Part shown: positions 29,312 to 39,502 of the stretch, in pieces | Layout: the number at the start of each line of letters is the position of its first letter | Position numbering within the stretch: the first letter of the stretch is position 1 | NCBI GenBank assembly: GCA_947500505.1 | Contig: CANMSL010000001.1 | Location: 434,001 to 498,000 of the forward strand | Direction: 5' to 3' | Source of the DNA: an uncultured Aquimarina sp. | GTDB lineage: Bacteria; Bacteroidota; Bacteroidia; Flavobacteriales; Flavobacteriaceae | Length of the DNA: 64,000 nucleotides | Made by a program: the position numbers and the translations under genes | The notes under the pieces: generated by a model | Told to the model about the DNA's origin: nothing | What the model saw: only the letters and a program-made list of their open reading frames with translations | Database searches by the model: none

Positions 29312-30637
29312 ATGAAAAACAAACTTTACACAATCGCTTGTGGACTCTTAATAGCTATGTCCGGAAGTGCGCAAGAAGTAGAATTCACAGAATATGACTT
29401 AGACAATGGACTTCATGTCATTCTACATCAAGAAAATAAAGCTCCGGTGGTAACCGTAGGAGTTATGTACCACGTAGGAGCGAAAGATGAGGAACCAGGA
29501 AGAACAGGTTTTGCTCACTTTTTTGAACACCTTTTATTTGAAGGGACAAAAAATATTGAACGAGGAAAATGGTTTGATATCGTTTCCGCAAACGGCGGAA
29601 GAAATAATGCTAACACCACTCAGGATAGAACATATTATTATGAAACATTACCTTCTAATAATTTAGAATTGGCGTTATGGATGGAATCTGAGCGTATGTT
29701 ACATCCTGTAATCAATAAAATCGGAGTTGACACTCAAAATGAAGTTGTAAAAGAAGAGAAAAGACAACGTATCGATAATGCTCCTTATGGTAAAATTATA
29801 TATAGAACCGGAATTAATAAGTATATTTTCAAAAAACATCCTTATGGCCAGTCTGTAATAGGTAGCATGGCTGACCTTGATTCGGCTAAGCTGGAAGAAT
29901 TCATTGCATTTAACAATAAGTTTTACAACCCTAATAATGCTACACTGGTAGTTGCAGGTGATATAGATATCGAAGCGACAAAAAGAATGATTTCCGATTA
30001 CTTTGGATCTATTCCTAATAATGCAGAAAAATTTACAAGAACTGTTATTAAAGAAGAACCTATCACTTCAGAGATAACTGCTACTGAGAAAGATGCTAAC
30101 ATCCAGGTACCTGCAAAAGTTTTGGTTTATAGAACTCCTAAGCAAACCGAAAAAGATGCTTATGTATTAAATTATATCTCTTCTATACTTACTGGAGGAA
30201 ACAGCTCCAGAATGTATAAGAATATGGTCGAAGACAAAAAAATGGCATTACAGGTAATAGCATTTACTGATGCCCAGGAAGATTACGGGACTTATATAAT
30301 GGGGGCATTGCCTCTCGGTAATATTGGTTTGGATAAACTTCAGGCTGAGATGGATGCAGAAATTGAGAAATTACAAAATGAACTTATTTCTGAAAGAGAA
30401 TTTCAAAAACTTCAGAATCAGTTCGAAAATAATTTTGTGAATTCTAATTCCAGCATTGAGGGAATCGCAAGTTCTTTGGCTAGATATAATATGTTGTATG
30501 ATGACACCGATCTAATCAATAAAGAAATTGAAATTTACAGATCCATCACCAGAGAAGATATCCAAAATGTTGCCAAGAAATATTTGAACAAAAATCAACG
30601 TCTTAACCTTGACTATTTACCAGAGTATAGCAAATAA
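29312..30637 (+). CDS. M16 family zinc metallopeptidase
   Basis: HVGAKDEEPGRTGFAHFFEHLLFEGTKN with HxxEH-type motif (HFFEH). Confidence 0.95.
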   Translation: MKNKLYTIACGLLIAMSGSAQEVEFTEYDLDNGLHVILHQENKAPVVTVGVMYHVGAKDEEPGRTGFAHFFEHLLFEGTKNIERGKWFDIVSANGGRNNANTTQDRTYYYETLPSNNLELALWMESERMLHPVINKIGVDTQNEVVKEEKRQRIDNAPYGKIIYRTGINKYIFKKHPYGQSVIGSMADLDSAKLEEFIAFNNKFYNPNNATLVVAGDIDIEATKRMISDYFGSIPNNAEKFTRTVIKEEPITSEITATEKDANIQVPAKVLVYRTPKQTEKDAYVLNYISSILTGGNSSRMYKNMVEDKKMALQVIAFTDAQEDYGTYIMGALPLGNIGLDKLQAEMDAEIEKLQNELISEREFQKLQNQFENNFVNSNSSIEGIASSLARYNMLYDDTDLINKEIEIYRSITREDIQNVAKKYLNKNQRLNLDYLPEYSK

Positions 30638-30656
30638 TAAAATAAAGAATATCATA

Positions 30657-32723
30657 ATGAAAAAAAATATAACTTTTATAATAGCATTCCTGTTGATTGC
30701 AGTTAGTGCCCAAGCACAAATTGATCGATCAAAAATGCCAAAATCCGGACCCACTCCTGTTATTAATTTAGGTGAACCCTATACCTTCAAGATGGGCAAT
30801 GGGCTCACAGTTCTTGTTGTAGAAAATAAAAAATTACCTAGAATAACTGTAAGCCTCTCTTTAGACAATCCGCCAAATGCCGAAGGAGATAAAGCTGGAA
30901 TTGAAGGAATCGTTTCCCAGATGATGGGTAAAGGAACAAAAAACATTAGCAAGGACGCATTTAATGAGGAAGTAGATTTTCTTGGTGCCGGCATAAATGT
31001 AGGTGTATCTGGCGGGTTTGCACAGTCATTATCCAAATATTCGGATCGTGTTATTGAACTTTTTGCTAAGGCTTCTTTAAATCCAAACTTTACACAAGAA
31101 GAGTTAGATTTGGAGAAGAAAAAGCTAATCGAAGGGATCAAAAGCAACGAAAAAAGTGCTGATGCAGTAGCGCAAAGAGTACGAAGTGCGCTTGCCTATG
31201 GAAAAAACCACCCTGCAGGAGAGTATGTAACCGAAAAGACAGTAAACAATATTACACTTGCTGATGTAGAAACGTACTACAGAAACAACTTTGTTCCTGC
31301 TAATGCGTATATGGTAATTAGCGGAGATATTACCAATGATAAAGCAAAAGCATTGATAGAGAAACATTTTACTTCATGGACCGCAGGAAAAGCCCCTTCC
31401 TTTGGAATTCCTGATGTTAAAGATGCGCAATACAGACAAATCAATTTTGTAGATATGCCTAATGCTGTACAAACTGAAATGGCTGTAATGAATATATCCG
31501 ATCTAAAAATGGCAGATGAAGATCACCATGCTGCTTTAGTTGCCAATTATATCCTTGGAGGATCTTTTAGCAGTTATATAAATATGAACTTAAGAGAAGA
31601 ACACGGATATACTTATGGAGGAAGATCGACATTACCGAGAAATAAAAATTTTAAAACTGCATTTAGAGCAACGGCCAAAGTGAGAAATATGGTAACCGAC
31701 AGTGCGGTTGTAGAAACTCTTAAAGAAATCAAACGAATCAGAACTGAGGATGTTGATGATGAGGTATTAAAAAATGCTAAAGCCAAATTCCTAGGAAATT
31801 TTATTTTGGCCTCAGAAAATGAAAGAACTGTGGCTGCCAGAAGTATTGATATTTTGACACAAAATCTTCCGAAGGATTTCTATGAAACTTTTATTGCTAA
31901 GATCAACGCTGTTACCAAAGCTGATATCAAGAGAGTAGCTAATAAATATTTCAATTTAGATAAAGCCAGAATCGTATTGGTCGGTAAAGGAAGTGATGTG
32001 TTAGAAAATCTTGAAAAAATTAGTTTTGAAGGTGAGAAAATTCCGATTTTATATTTCGATAAATATGGAAATAAAATTGAAAAACCAGATTACAATGCTG
32101 CTACACCTGAAGGAGTAACTGCTCAGTCTGTTCTGGACAACTACTTTAAGGCACTTGGAGGTAAGGATAAATTAGAAGCCGTACAATCAGTTTTTATAAC
32201 TTCGGAAGCTTCAATGGGAGGTATGAAACTGGTATTGGACACGAAGGCCACTTCTAAAAACCAAACCATGTCAAATTTCAAAATGAATGGTCAGTCGATG
32301 AATAAAAATGTTTTTGACGGTTCTAAAGGTTATGTAATGGGGCAAGGACAAAGGTTAGACTATACAGAAGCCCAGATTGCGGATGCTAAAAAAGAAAGCT
32401 ATCCTTTTCCCGAACTTAAAAGCACAGATGTTAAACTTGAAGGAATTGAACCTCATGAAGGCGGTAAGTCTTATAAAATTAAAATGAGCGACAAAAGAAC
32501 TTCGTTTTATGACACTGAAACAGGTTTAAAAATTAAGGATGTTGTTATACAAGAGCAAGGAGGACAAAAAATACCCTCTACAATAACTTATGGTGATTAT
32601 AAAGAAGTAAATGGAATAAAGTTCCCACACACAATGTCAATTTCCGTTGGGCCGCAAAAATTTGATTTTAATGTTTCCGAAATTAAAATAAACGAAGGAG
32701 TCAATGAGGAAGATTTTAAATAG
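30657..32723 (+). CDS. M16 family peptidase (inactive-type subunit) with C-terminal LolA-like extension
   Basis: M16 fold without HxxEH, followed by about 200 aa VLDNYFKALGGKDKLEAVQSVFI...YGDYKEVNGIKFPHTMSI; ATG at 30657. Confidence 0.9.
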   Translation: MKKNITFIIAFLLIAVSAQAQIDRSKMPKSGPTPVINLGEPYTFKMGNGLTVLVVENKKLPRITVSLSLDNPPNAEGDKAGIEGIVSQMMGKGTKNISKDAFNEEVDFLGAGINVGVSGGFAQSLSKYSDRVIELFAKASLNPNFTQEELDLEKKKLIEGIKSNEKSADAVAQRVRSALAYGKNHPAGEYVTEKTVNNITLADVETYYRNNFVPANAYMVISGDITNDKAKALIEKHFTSWTAGKAPSFGIPDVKDAQYRQINFVDMPNAVQTEMAVMNISDLKMADEDHHAALVANYILGGSFSSYINMNLREEHGYTYGGRSTLPRNKNFKTAFRATAKVRNMVTDSAVVETLKEIKRIRTEDVDDEVLKNAKAKFLGNFILASENERTVAARSIDILTQNLPKDFYETFIAKINAVTKADIKRVANKYFNLDKARIVLVGKGSDVLENLEKISFEGEKIPILYFDKYGNKIEKPDYNAATPEGVTAQSVLDNYFKALGGKDKLEAVQSVFITSEASMGGMKLVLDTKATSKNQTMSNFKMNGQSMNKNVFDGSKGYVMGQGQRLDYTEAQIADAKKESYPFPELKSTDVKLEGIEPHEGGKSYKIKMSDKRTSFYDTETGLKIKDVVIQEQGGQKIPSTITYGDYKEVNGIKFPHTMSISVGPQKFDFNVSEIKINEGVNEEDFK

Positions 32724-32747
32724 AATAGAATCTATCACATAATTATC

Positions 32748-32780
32748 AAAAAGGTCTATTCGTTTGAGTAGACCTTTTTT
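32748..32780. terminator. Terminator hairpin between convergent genes
   Basis: AAAAAGGTCTATTCgtttgagTAGACCTTTTTTTT. Confidence 0.8.
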
Positions 32781-33670
32781 TTGCGATTTGCAATATATAC
32801 TCCCAAAATAATTATTCCGGCTGCGAGTACCTGATAGAAAGAAAACTCTTCTCCATCAAGCAACCCCCACATCAGCGCAACTATAGGAATTGTGTAAGTC
32901 ACAGAAGTGGCAAAAACAGGACTGCTTATTTGCACTAGTTTATTAAACAACACTTTGGCAATTCCTGTTCCCACTACGGCAAGAATAGATATGTATATCA
33001 GACTAGTTTGCATTTCGGGGCTGGTCATGGTTTCTTTGATAAAAAAATCCGAGTAATACAACACTGCCAAAGAAGGAATTACTAAAACAATGAAATTACC
33101 ATTGGCAATTGCCATAGGTGTAATTTCCTGCATGTAACGTTTTATAATATTTACATTAGTAGCATAACAAAAAGATGCACAAAGCACCAAAGTGGCGTAC
33201 CAATAATTCTGATTAGGGTTCACAGAGGCACCTTCCAAAATTAGTGCCAAACAACCTATCAACCCTACAACAACACCAATTAATTGATTTCTTGTAAAAC
33301 GAATAGAAAAGACTAACGCACCTAAAATCAGAGTAACCAAAGGAGTTGTAGAATTAAGAACAGATGCCACACCACTGTCAATTTCCGTTTCTGCAAAAGC
33401 AAACAAAAAAGCCGGGATAAAGGTTCCTAAAAAACCGGAGATTATAATCCATTTCCATTCTTTCTTCTTAATGGTGCGCATACTCCTGAATCCGATCAGA
33501 AACAAAAACAAAGCTGCAAAAAGTGTTCTTAGCGCACCTAATTGCAAAGGCGTTAAACCAATTAATGACTTTTTGATCAGAATAAATGAACTACCCCAAA
33601 CAAGTGACAACACTGATAAGTAAATCCATTTTAGTTTCCCGTTTTGCATTAGCTTTGAAATAAGCTGCAA
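32756..33670 (-). CDS. EamA/DMT family transporter
   Basis: Ten-TM, two EamA repeats (LVWGSSFILIKKSL). Confidence 0.93.
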   Translation of the reverse strand: MQLISKLMQNGKLKWIYLSVLSLVWGSSFILIKKSLIGLTPLQLGALRTLFAALFLFLIGFRSMRTIKKKEWKWIIISGFLGTFIPAFLFAFAETEIDSGVASVLNSTTPLVTLILGALVFSIRFTRNQLIGVVVGLIGCLALILEGASVNPNQNYWYATLVLCASFCYATNVNIIKRYMQEITPMAIANGNFIVLVIPSLAVLYYSDFFIKETMTSPEMQTSLIYISILAVVGTGIAKVLFNKLVQISSPVFATSVTYTIPIVALMWGLLDGEEFSFYQVLAAGIIILGVYIANRKKKVYSNE

Positions 33671-33734
33671 AAATGATCAAAAATATGAAAGTAGTTACCT
33701 CGTCAACACAAAAATTAACGAACGTTTAGCGTTC

Positions 33735-34304
33735 TTAACGCCATTGAACGGTTTCCATAAAATGAATAATATCATTCCGCAAATATTTTGCCGCCGGAAG
33801 AATGGAGTCATAATTTGGTTTTACCTTAAAATAAACCGAACCTGACACAAAATGATTGATACTATCTGTTACATAAAACTGGCAAGACGAAGCAGCATCT
33901 CCGGTTACTTCGAAAATACTTCCATAAACTTTTTTTTCAGGTAAGACAAAATCTTTTTGACTTATTCCGTCAGCTTTAATATAATGCTCTTGAGTAAGAT
34001 TTTGTGCATCCCTTAGTAAAGAATCCAGGTTATTATTTATATTATAATAAGAAACGTACACCGTTGCTTTAAGCTTTGGGTAATTTATATTGTACCAGCA
34101 TTCCTTATCATTTTTGGCTTTATCAAATTTTGCTAAACTGTTTTTTTCAAAACTATAGTAGCAATCTATAATTGCCTGATCATATTTAGGGGATGGATAT
34201 GACAGCCTTAGCATCCCCCGAGGTTTTGGTAAGGTTTCGCTATCACAGGAACATAGAGTACATACCATAATCCATAATAAAAAATTACTAAGCTTATTCT
34301 TCAT
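33735..34304 (-). CDS. gldD: Gliding motility lipoprotein GldD
   Basis: Lipoprotein CDSETLPKPRGMLRLSYPSPKY pattern, downstream of gldE. Confidence 0.9.
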   Translation of the reverse strand: MKNKLSNFLLWIMVCTLCSCDSETLPKPRGMLRLSYPSPKYDQAIIDCYYSFEKNSLAKFDKAKNDKECWYNINYPKLKATVYVSYYNINNNLDSLLRDAQNLTQEHYIKADGISQKDFVLPEKKVYGSIFEVTGDAASSCQFYVTDSINHFVSGSVYFKVKPNYDSILPAAKYLRNDIIHFMETVQWR

Positions 34305-35619
34305 TGATTGTCAATTTAATCCTTTTGATACGCTTATTATCCAATGACTCCACTTTAAACGAATATCCCTCCAGAGTTATTACATCCCCTCTTTTAGGAA
34401 AATTGCCCGATATCTCCAATAATAATCCTGCTATAGTCTCCGCGTCTCCCTTTTTATTTTCGAAAACAGTAGTATCTTCTAACTTAATTACTTTATAGAA
34501 GTCTTTTAATGAAGTCCTTCCTTCAAAAACATAGTTATTTTCATCTAGTTTGGAGAATATTAAATCTTCATCGTCAAACTCATCACTGATATCCCCTACA
34601 ATTTCCTCAATAATATCTTCTAATGAAATTAAGCCACTGGTTCCTCCATACTCGTCCACAACAATCGCCAAATGATTTTTTTTATCTTTAAAATCATTCA
34701 GCAAATCATCTAACTTCTTATTCTCCGGAACAAAATAAGGCTCCCGAACCAGGTTGACCCAATTAAAATCTTTATGATTGATATACGGCAATAAATCTTT
34801 TACGTAAAGAATCCCTACAACTTTATCTATACTATCTTCATACACCGGAATGCGAGAATATCCGTTTTCAATAATTTCTGGAATTATCTCAACATATTTC
34901 ATTTCTCTATTCATTGCAAAAATGTCAATTCTTGGTTTCATTACCTGTTTCGTATCCGTATTACCAAAAGAAACAATGCCTTTCAGAATTTTTTTCTCCT
35001 CTGAAGTGGTATCAGTATCCGAAGTAAGCTCCAATGCTTGTGACAATTGATCAACGCTTATGTTAGATTTTTGCTTTCCCAATCTGTTATGAATACCTAT
35101 GGTAATACTTCTCATCGGCAAACTTATAGGTGTAATAAACCAATCCAAAACCCTTAGCGGTCTAGCCATAAAATTGGCAAATTTCACTTTGTTCCTGCTT
35201 GCGTAAATTTTTGGTAAAATCTCGCCGAATAATAAAATGAGAAATGCTACAATAATAACTTCAACGACAAATCTTACATTAATTTTATCCCATAAAATAA
35301 TATCAAGATCCTGAAAATAAATCTCTCCCAAAGTATCAAAAAGCAAAACTATTGCAATATTGATGAAGTTATTAGCTACAAGTATAGTCGCTAACAACTT
35401 TTTTGGTTTACTAAGTAGTTTTGAAATTATCTTTTGATTTAGAGTAGCATCCTCGCCATCTGACTTAAGATCTGAAGGCGTTAACGAAAATAACGAAACC
35501 TCGCTACCCGATATTAAAGCAGAACAAATCAATAGCAAAAAAAGAACGAGCAGACTAATCACTTGCATAACATCAAAAGCAAATAGTACTATAAATAACG
35601 GTTCGGGATCAGGGTCCAA
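34294..35619 (-). CDS. gldE: Gliding motility-associated protein GldE (CNNM/CBS/CorC_HlyC)
   Basis: CNNM TM domain, CBS domains, CorC C-terminus (VVDEYGGTSGLISLEDIIEEIVGDISDEFDDE). Confidence 0.92.
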   Translation of the reverse strand: MDPDPEPLFIVLFAFDVMQVISLLVLFLLLICSALISGSEVSLFSLTPSDLKSDGEDATLNQKIISKLLSKPKKLLATILVANNFINIAIVLLFDTLGEIYFQDLDIILWDKINVRFVVEVIIVAFLILLFGEILPKIYASRNKVKFANFMARPLRVLDWFITPISLPMRSITIGIHNRLGKQKSNISVDQLSQALELTSDTDTTSEEKKILKGIVSFGNTDTKQVMKPRIDIFAMNREMKYVEIIPEIIENGYSRIPVYEDSIDKVVGILYVKDLLPYINHKDFNWVNLVREPYFVPENKKLDDLLNDFKDKKNHLAIVVDEYGGTSGLISLEDIIEEIVGDISDEFDDEDLIFSKLDENNYVFEGRTSLKDFYKVIKLEDTTVFENKKGDAETIAGLLLEISGNFPKRGDVITLEGYSFKVESLDNKRIKRIKLTINEE

Positions 35620-35643
35620 ATTATAGCTGTTTAGTTAAACATA

Positions 35644-36105
35644 TTAAAACGGAAGATCATCCTCCTCCGTTTCTGTGGATGAAGGTGAAACCGATTGAGG
35701 ATTATCAACTGATGGCTTACTTACGATTGATTGCTTTTCTGCAACACCTTCCATTTGTTGACCTTCAGTTTTGGGAGTCAAGAAAGTAAAATCAGTACAC
35801 TGTATCTCTGTACTATATCTATCTTTTCCTTGCTCATCCTGCCACTTTCTGGTTTTAAGACGACCTTCTATATATACTTTATCTCCTTTTTTTAGATATT
35901 TTTCACAAATTTCGGCCGCTTTGTTACGCACCACTATATTATGCCATTCTGTAGAAGTTACCCTATCTCCCGTGGTTTTGTTTACATAAGAATCATTAGT
36001 TGCCAGTGGAAATCTACCTATACAATTTCCCCCTTCAAAATAATGCATCTTTACTTCATCACCCGTATGGCCAATAAGCATTACTTTATTCAACGTTCCA
36101 GACAT
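35644..36105 (-). CDS. ssb: Single-stranded DNA-binding protein
   Basis: OB-fold TEWHNIVVRNKAAEICEKYLKKGDKVYIEGRLKTRKWQD and DDLPF tail. Confidence 0.95.
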   Translation of the reverse strand: MSGTLNKVMLIGHTGDEVKMHYFEGGNCIGRFPLATNDSYVNKTTGDRVTSTEWHNIVVRNKAAEICEKYLKKGDKVYIEGRLKTRKWQDEQGKDRYSTEIQCTDFTFLTPKTEGQQMEGVAEKQSIVSKPSVDNPQSVSPSSTETEEDDLPF

Positions 36106-36148
36106 ATTCTTTATTATTTATAGTAAAAGTAATAAAAAAGCATCATAC

Positions 36149-37201
36149 CTAAAAAAAGCTATCTATAAAATTACCTAATAATATCGGAACGGGATATTCT
36201 CTGATTTTTTCTATTCCTACAAGATTTAAATCGCTATCAATTTTAGGAACTTCCCCCATCTTTATGATATAAAATTTAGTATACAAATGCTGATGAGATA
36301 GCTTATGAATTTTAAAATCTTCTTCATATATAGTGATCTCATAGTTTACATCATTTAGTAGGTTGTTAAAGATATCATGACTTTTTACATGGCTTATGTT
36401 TACTTCTTTTTCACTTTCTATTAGAGGGAATTCATACAAATTCTGCCAGATTCCTTTACCAATTCTTTGTTTGATAATAGTTTGACGATCATTTACCAAA
36501 AAAACAAGGTAATTAAAATATCTCTTTTTTACTTTAACTTTTTTCAGCTTTACCGGCAATGTAGCTGTAGTACCGTTTCTTAGAGATTCGCAACTATCAT
36601 TTAAAGGACAAAGAATACAATACGGATTTTGCGGTTTGCACTGCAACGCTCCAAACTCCATAATCGCCTGGTTATAGGTAGCAGGTTGATCGTGATCGAT
36701 CATCTCCCAGGCAAGTTTTTTAAACTCTTTGATCCCTTGTGTACTATTAATAGGAGTAACAATGTTAAAATACCTCGACAAAACACGATACACATTACCA
36801 TCCACCACAGGAACTACTTCATTATAACATATAGAAGCAATAGCACTAGCTGTATAATCTCCTATTCCTTTTAATTTTAACAGGTCCTTATAGGTAGAAG
36901 GAAAAACTCCATTGAGATGATTGGCTACGAATTTTGAAGTAGTATGGAGGTTTCTGGCTCTGGAATAATAACCCAATCCTTGCCATAATTTTAGCACTTC
37001 TTCTTCTTTTGCGTTTGCTAAATCAAAAACAGTAGGATAACGCTCGATAAATGATAAATAATAGGGTAAACCTTGTGCAACTCTTGTTTGCTGAAGTATT
37101 ATTTCACTCAACCAAATGTGGTATGGATCGGTAGTTTCTCTCCAGGGCATAGATCTTTTGTTCTGTAAGTACCACGTAATGAGTTTTTTAGAAAAAATCA
37201 T
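36149..37201 (-). CDS. mutY: A/G-specific adenine glycosylase
   Basis: MPWRETTDPYHIWLSEIILQQTRV, LKGIGDYTASAIASI, Fe-S cluster Cys pattern. Confidence 0.95.
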   Translation of the reverse strand: MIFSKKLITWYLQNKRSMPWRETTDPYHIWLSEIILQQTRVAQGLPYYLSFIERYPTVFDLANAKEEEVLKLWQGLGYYSRARNLHTTSKFVANHLNGVFPSTYKDLLKLKGIGDYTASAIASICYNEVVPVVDGNVYRVLSRYFNIVTPINSTQGIKEFKKLAWEMIDHDQPATYNQAIMEFGALQCKPQNPYCILCPLNDSCESLRNGTTATLPVKLKKVKVKKRYFNYLVFLVNDRQTIIKQRIGKGIWQNLYEFPLIESEKEVNISHVKSHDIFNNLLNDVNYEITIYEEDFKIHKLSHQHLYTKFYIIKMGEVPKIDSDLNLVGIEKIREYPVPILLGNFIDSFF

Positions 37202-37285
37202 AAATAAATTATAAGTTTTGTAAAATTAAACCTTTAAAACATGATAATTTCATCTTAAGTATTGATATTTTGGATTTTAAATTGC

Positions 37286-37293
37286 TATATTTG
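37286..37293 (+). promoter_or_regulatory. Candidate -7 element TATATTTG upstream of HU gene
   Basis: Matches Bacteroidota TAnnTTTG consensus; TTG at 37262-37264 is 21 bp upstream. Confidence 0.5.
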
Positions 37294-37332
37294 CCCCCTT
37301 GAAAATTTAAAAACCCCTAAATAGGTATTATA

Positions 37333-37623
37333 ATGACTAAAGCAGATATTGTAGCAAAAATTTCAGAAAAATTAGGAATTGAAAAAGGAGATGTTCAGGC
37401 AACTGTTGAAACCTTTATGGAAGAAGTAAAAAGTTCTTTAGAGAGCGGAGATAACGTATACCTAAGAGGTTTTGGTAGCTTTATCATCAAGACAAGAGCT
37501 GAAAAAACTGGTCGTAACATTTCTAAGAATACTACAATCAAAATACCTGCACATAATATTCCAGCTTTTAAGCCGGCAAAAGTTTTTGTGGAAGGTGTAA
37601 AGACTAACGTAGAAGTTAAGTAA
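37333..37623 (+). CDS. HU family DNA-binding protein
   Basis: MTKADIVAKISEKLGIEKGDVQATVETFMEEVKSSLESGDNVYLRGFGSFIIKTRAEKTGRNI. Confidence 0.95.
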   Translation: MTKADIVAKISEKLGIEKGDVQATVETFMEEVKSSLESGDNVYLRGFGSFIIKTRAEKTGRNISKNTTIKIPAHNIPAFKPAKVFVEGVKTNVEVK

Positions 37624-37648
37624 TTAATAATTAATAAATAGACGCACT

Positions 37649-37738
37649 ATGCCAAGTGGTAAAAAACGTAAAAGACACAAGGTAGCTACGCACAAGCGTA
37701 AAAAGAGAAGAAGAGCTAATCGCCACAAGAAAAAGTAG
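37649..37738 (+). CDS. 29-aa ultra-basic small protein MPSGKKRKRHKVATHKRKKRRRANRHKKK
   Basis: Complete ATG-TAG frame, 26 bp after HU stop, absent from supplied ORF track because of size; almost entirely Lys/Arg/His. Confidence 0.8.
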   Translation: MPSGKKRKRHKVATHKRKKRRRANRHKKK

Positions 37739-37757
37739 TTTTCTAACTACTTTTTCT
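37728..37757 (+). terminator. Perfect 13-bp hairpin terminator overlapping the small ORF's stop codon
   Basis: AGAAAAAGTAGTT-TTCT-AACTACTTTTTCT. Confidence 0.8.
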
Positions 37758-37901
37758 ATTTAAGAATGTTCTTTGAAATCGAAATAAAGTACCTTATATT
37801 TCTACCTTTATAAGACTTTGTTTCAACGGAATTATTAAAATTCCTGTGAAAAATTTGTTTAATCCATTCCGATCTATTTTCGGAATAAAAATCTAATCAG
37901 A

Positions 37902-39440
37902 GTGAACAAAGAATTGATCATTAGATCTGGTTCCTCTACGGATTTTGCCTTATTAAAGGATGGAAAACTAATTGAATTACATAAGGAAGAAGACGACAGC
38001 AATTTTGCAGTGGGTGATATTTTTATTGCCAAAATTCGTAAAGCTGTCCCAGGTCTTAATGCCGCATTTGTAAATGTCGGTTATGATAAAGATGCATTTT
38101 TGCATTATCACGATCTTGGCCCTCAAGTATCTTCTTTACTTAAATTCATAAAACGTGTAAGCACAGGTAAATTAAAAGATTATTCTCTAAAGGATTTTCC
38201 CTTAGAGAACGATATTGATAAACACGGAGTTATTACAGATGTGTTAAAGTCAAATCAATCGCTATTGGTACAAATAGTTAAAGAACCTATTTCTACAAAA
38301 GGCCCTCGAATTAGCTCCGAGCTTTCGATTGCCGGTAGATATATTGTTTTAGTACCTTTTTCTAGCAGAGTATCTATTTCGCAAAAAATAGAATCATCTG
38401 AAGAAAAAGAACGTCTAAAGAGACTTGTAAAAAGTATTAAACCAAAAGGTTTTGGTATTATTGTTCGTACAGTAGCAGAAGGCAAAAAAGTAGCAGAACT
38501 AGACAGAGATTTGCAAAATCTTGTGGATCGTTGGGAGTCAATGTGTAAAAAATTATATAAAGCTCACCATCCATCAAAAATTTTAGGTGAAATGAATAGG
38601 GCATCCTCTATATTAAGAGATGTTTTTAATGATTCTTTCACTTCGATCGTTGTTGATGAACAAGATCTCTGTAACCAAATTAAAGATTATCTGCAAGAAA
38701 TTGCACCAAAAAAAGAATCTATCGTAAAGTTACACACGTCTAATGTACCGATTTTTGAAAAACACGGTATTGAACGACAAATCAAAACAAGTTTTGGTAA
38801 AACAGTATCCATGAGTAAGGGAGCTTATCTTGTAATCGAACACACAGAAGCAATGCATGTCATTGATGTAAATAGTGGAAACCGATCTAACAAGGCCAAA
38901 AATCAAGAAGACACTGCATTAGAAGTCAACCTAATCAGTGCATCCGAAGTAGCCCGCCAACTACGTCTTAGAGATATGGGAGGCATTATTGTTGTCGATT
39001 TTATAGACATGAATAATGCTGATAACCGCAGAACACTCTTCAATCACTTACGTGAAGAGATGAAAGACGACAGGGCGAAGCACAAAATTTTACCGCCAAG
39101 TAAGTTTGGCTTGATTCAAATAACGCGGCAACGCGTTAGACCAGAAATGAATATAAAAACCCGTGAGGAAAATCCTAACGGAGGAAACGGCGAAATTGAG
39201 GCGCCCATAGTTTTATTAGATAAAATAAAGGTCGATTTAGAAAAATTAATTAAAAAAGATCATAAAAAGTTAACGCTAAGCGCGCATCCTTTTATTGCAG
39301 CTTTTTTAACTAAAGGATTTCCATCCACCCGATCCAAGTGGTTTTTTGATCACAAAAGATGGGTAAAAATTATTCCTAGAGATGCTTACACGTATTTAGA
39401 ATATCATTTCCACGATAAAGATGGAGAAATGATTCAGTAA
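37902..39440 (+). CDS. rng: Ribonuclease E/G (RNase G)
   Basis: GTG start; S1-like domain, GAYLVIEHTEAMHVIDVNSG, RQLRLRDMGGIIVVDFIDM motifs. Confidence 0.95.
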   Translation: MNKELIIRSGSSTDFALLKDGKLIELHKEEDDSNFAVGDIFIAKIRKAVPGLNAAFVNVGYDKDAFLHYHDLGPQVSSLLKFIKRVSTGKLKDYSLKDFPLENDIDKHGVITDVLKSNQSLLVQIVKEPISTKGPRISSELSIAGRYIVLVPFSSRVSISQKIESSEEKERLKRLVKSIKPKGFGIIVRTVAEGKKVAELDRDLQNLVDRWESMCKKLYKAHHPSKILGEMNRASSILRDVFNDSFTSIVVDEQDLCNQIKDYLQEIAPKKESIVKLHTSNVPIFEKHGIERQIKTSFGKTVSMSKGAYLVIEHTEAMHVIDVNSGNRSNKAKNQEDTALEVNLISASEVARQLRLRDMGGIIVVDFIDMNNADNRRTLFNHLREEMKDDRAKHKILPPSKFGLIQITRQRVRPEMNIKTREENPNGGNGEIEAPIVLLDKIKVDLEKLIKKDHKKLTLSAHPFIAAFLTKGFPSTRSKWFFDHKRWVKIIPRDAYTYLEYHFHDKDGEMIQ

Positions 39441-39441
39441 A

Positions 39442-39479
39442 AATAAACCCAGCTTATTGATATAGGCTGGGTTTTTTTA
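39442..39479. terminator. Terminator hairpin
   Basis: AAAAATAAACCCAGCttattgatataGGCTGGGTTTTTTTA. Confidence 0.8.
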
Positions 39480-39502
39480 TTTGAAACTTATCAATTCTAA
39501 TT

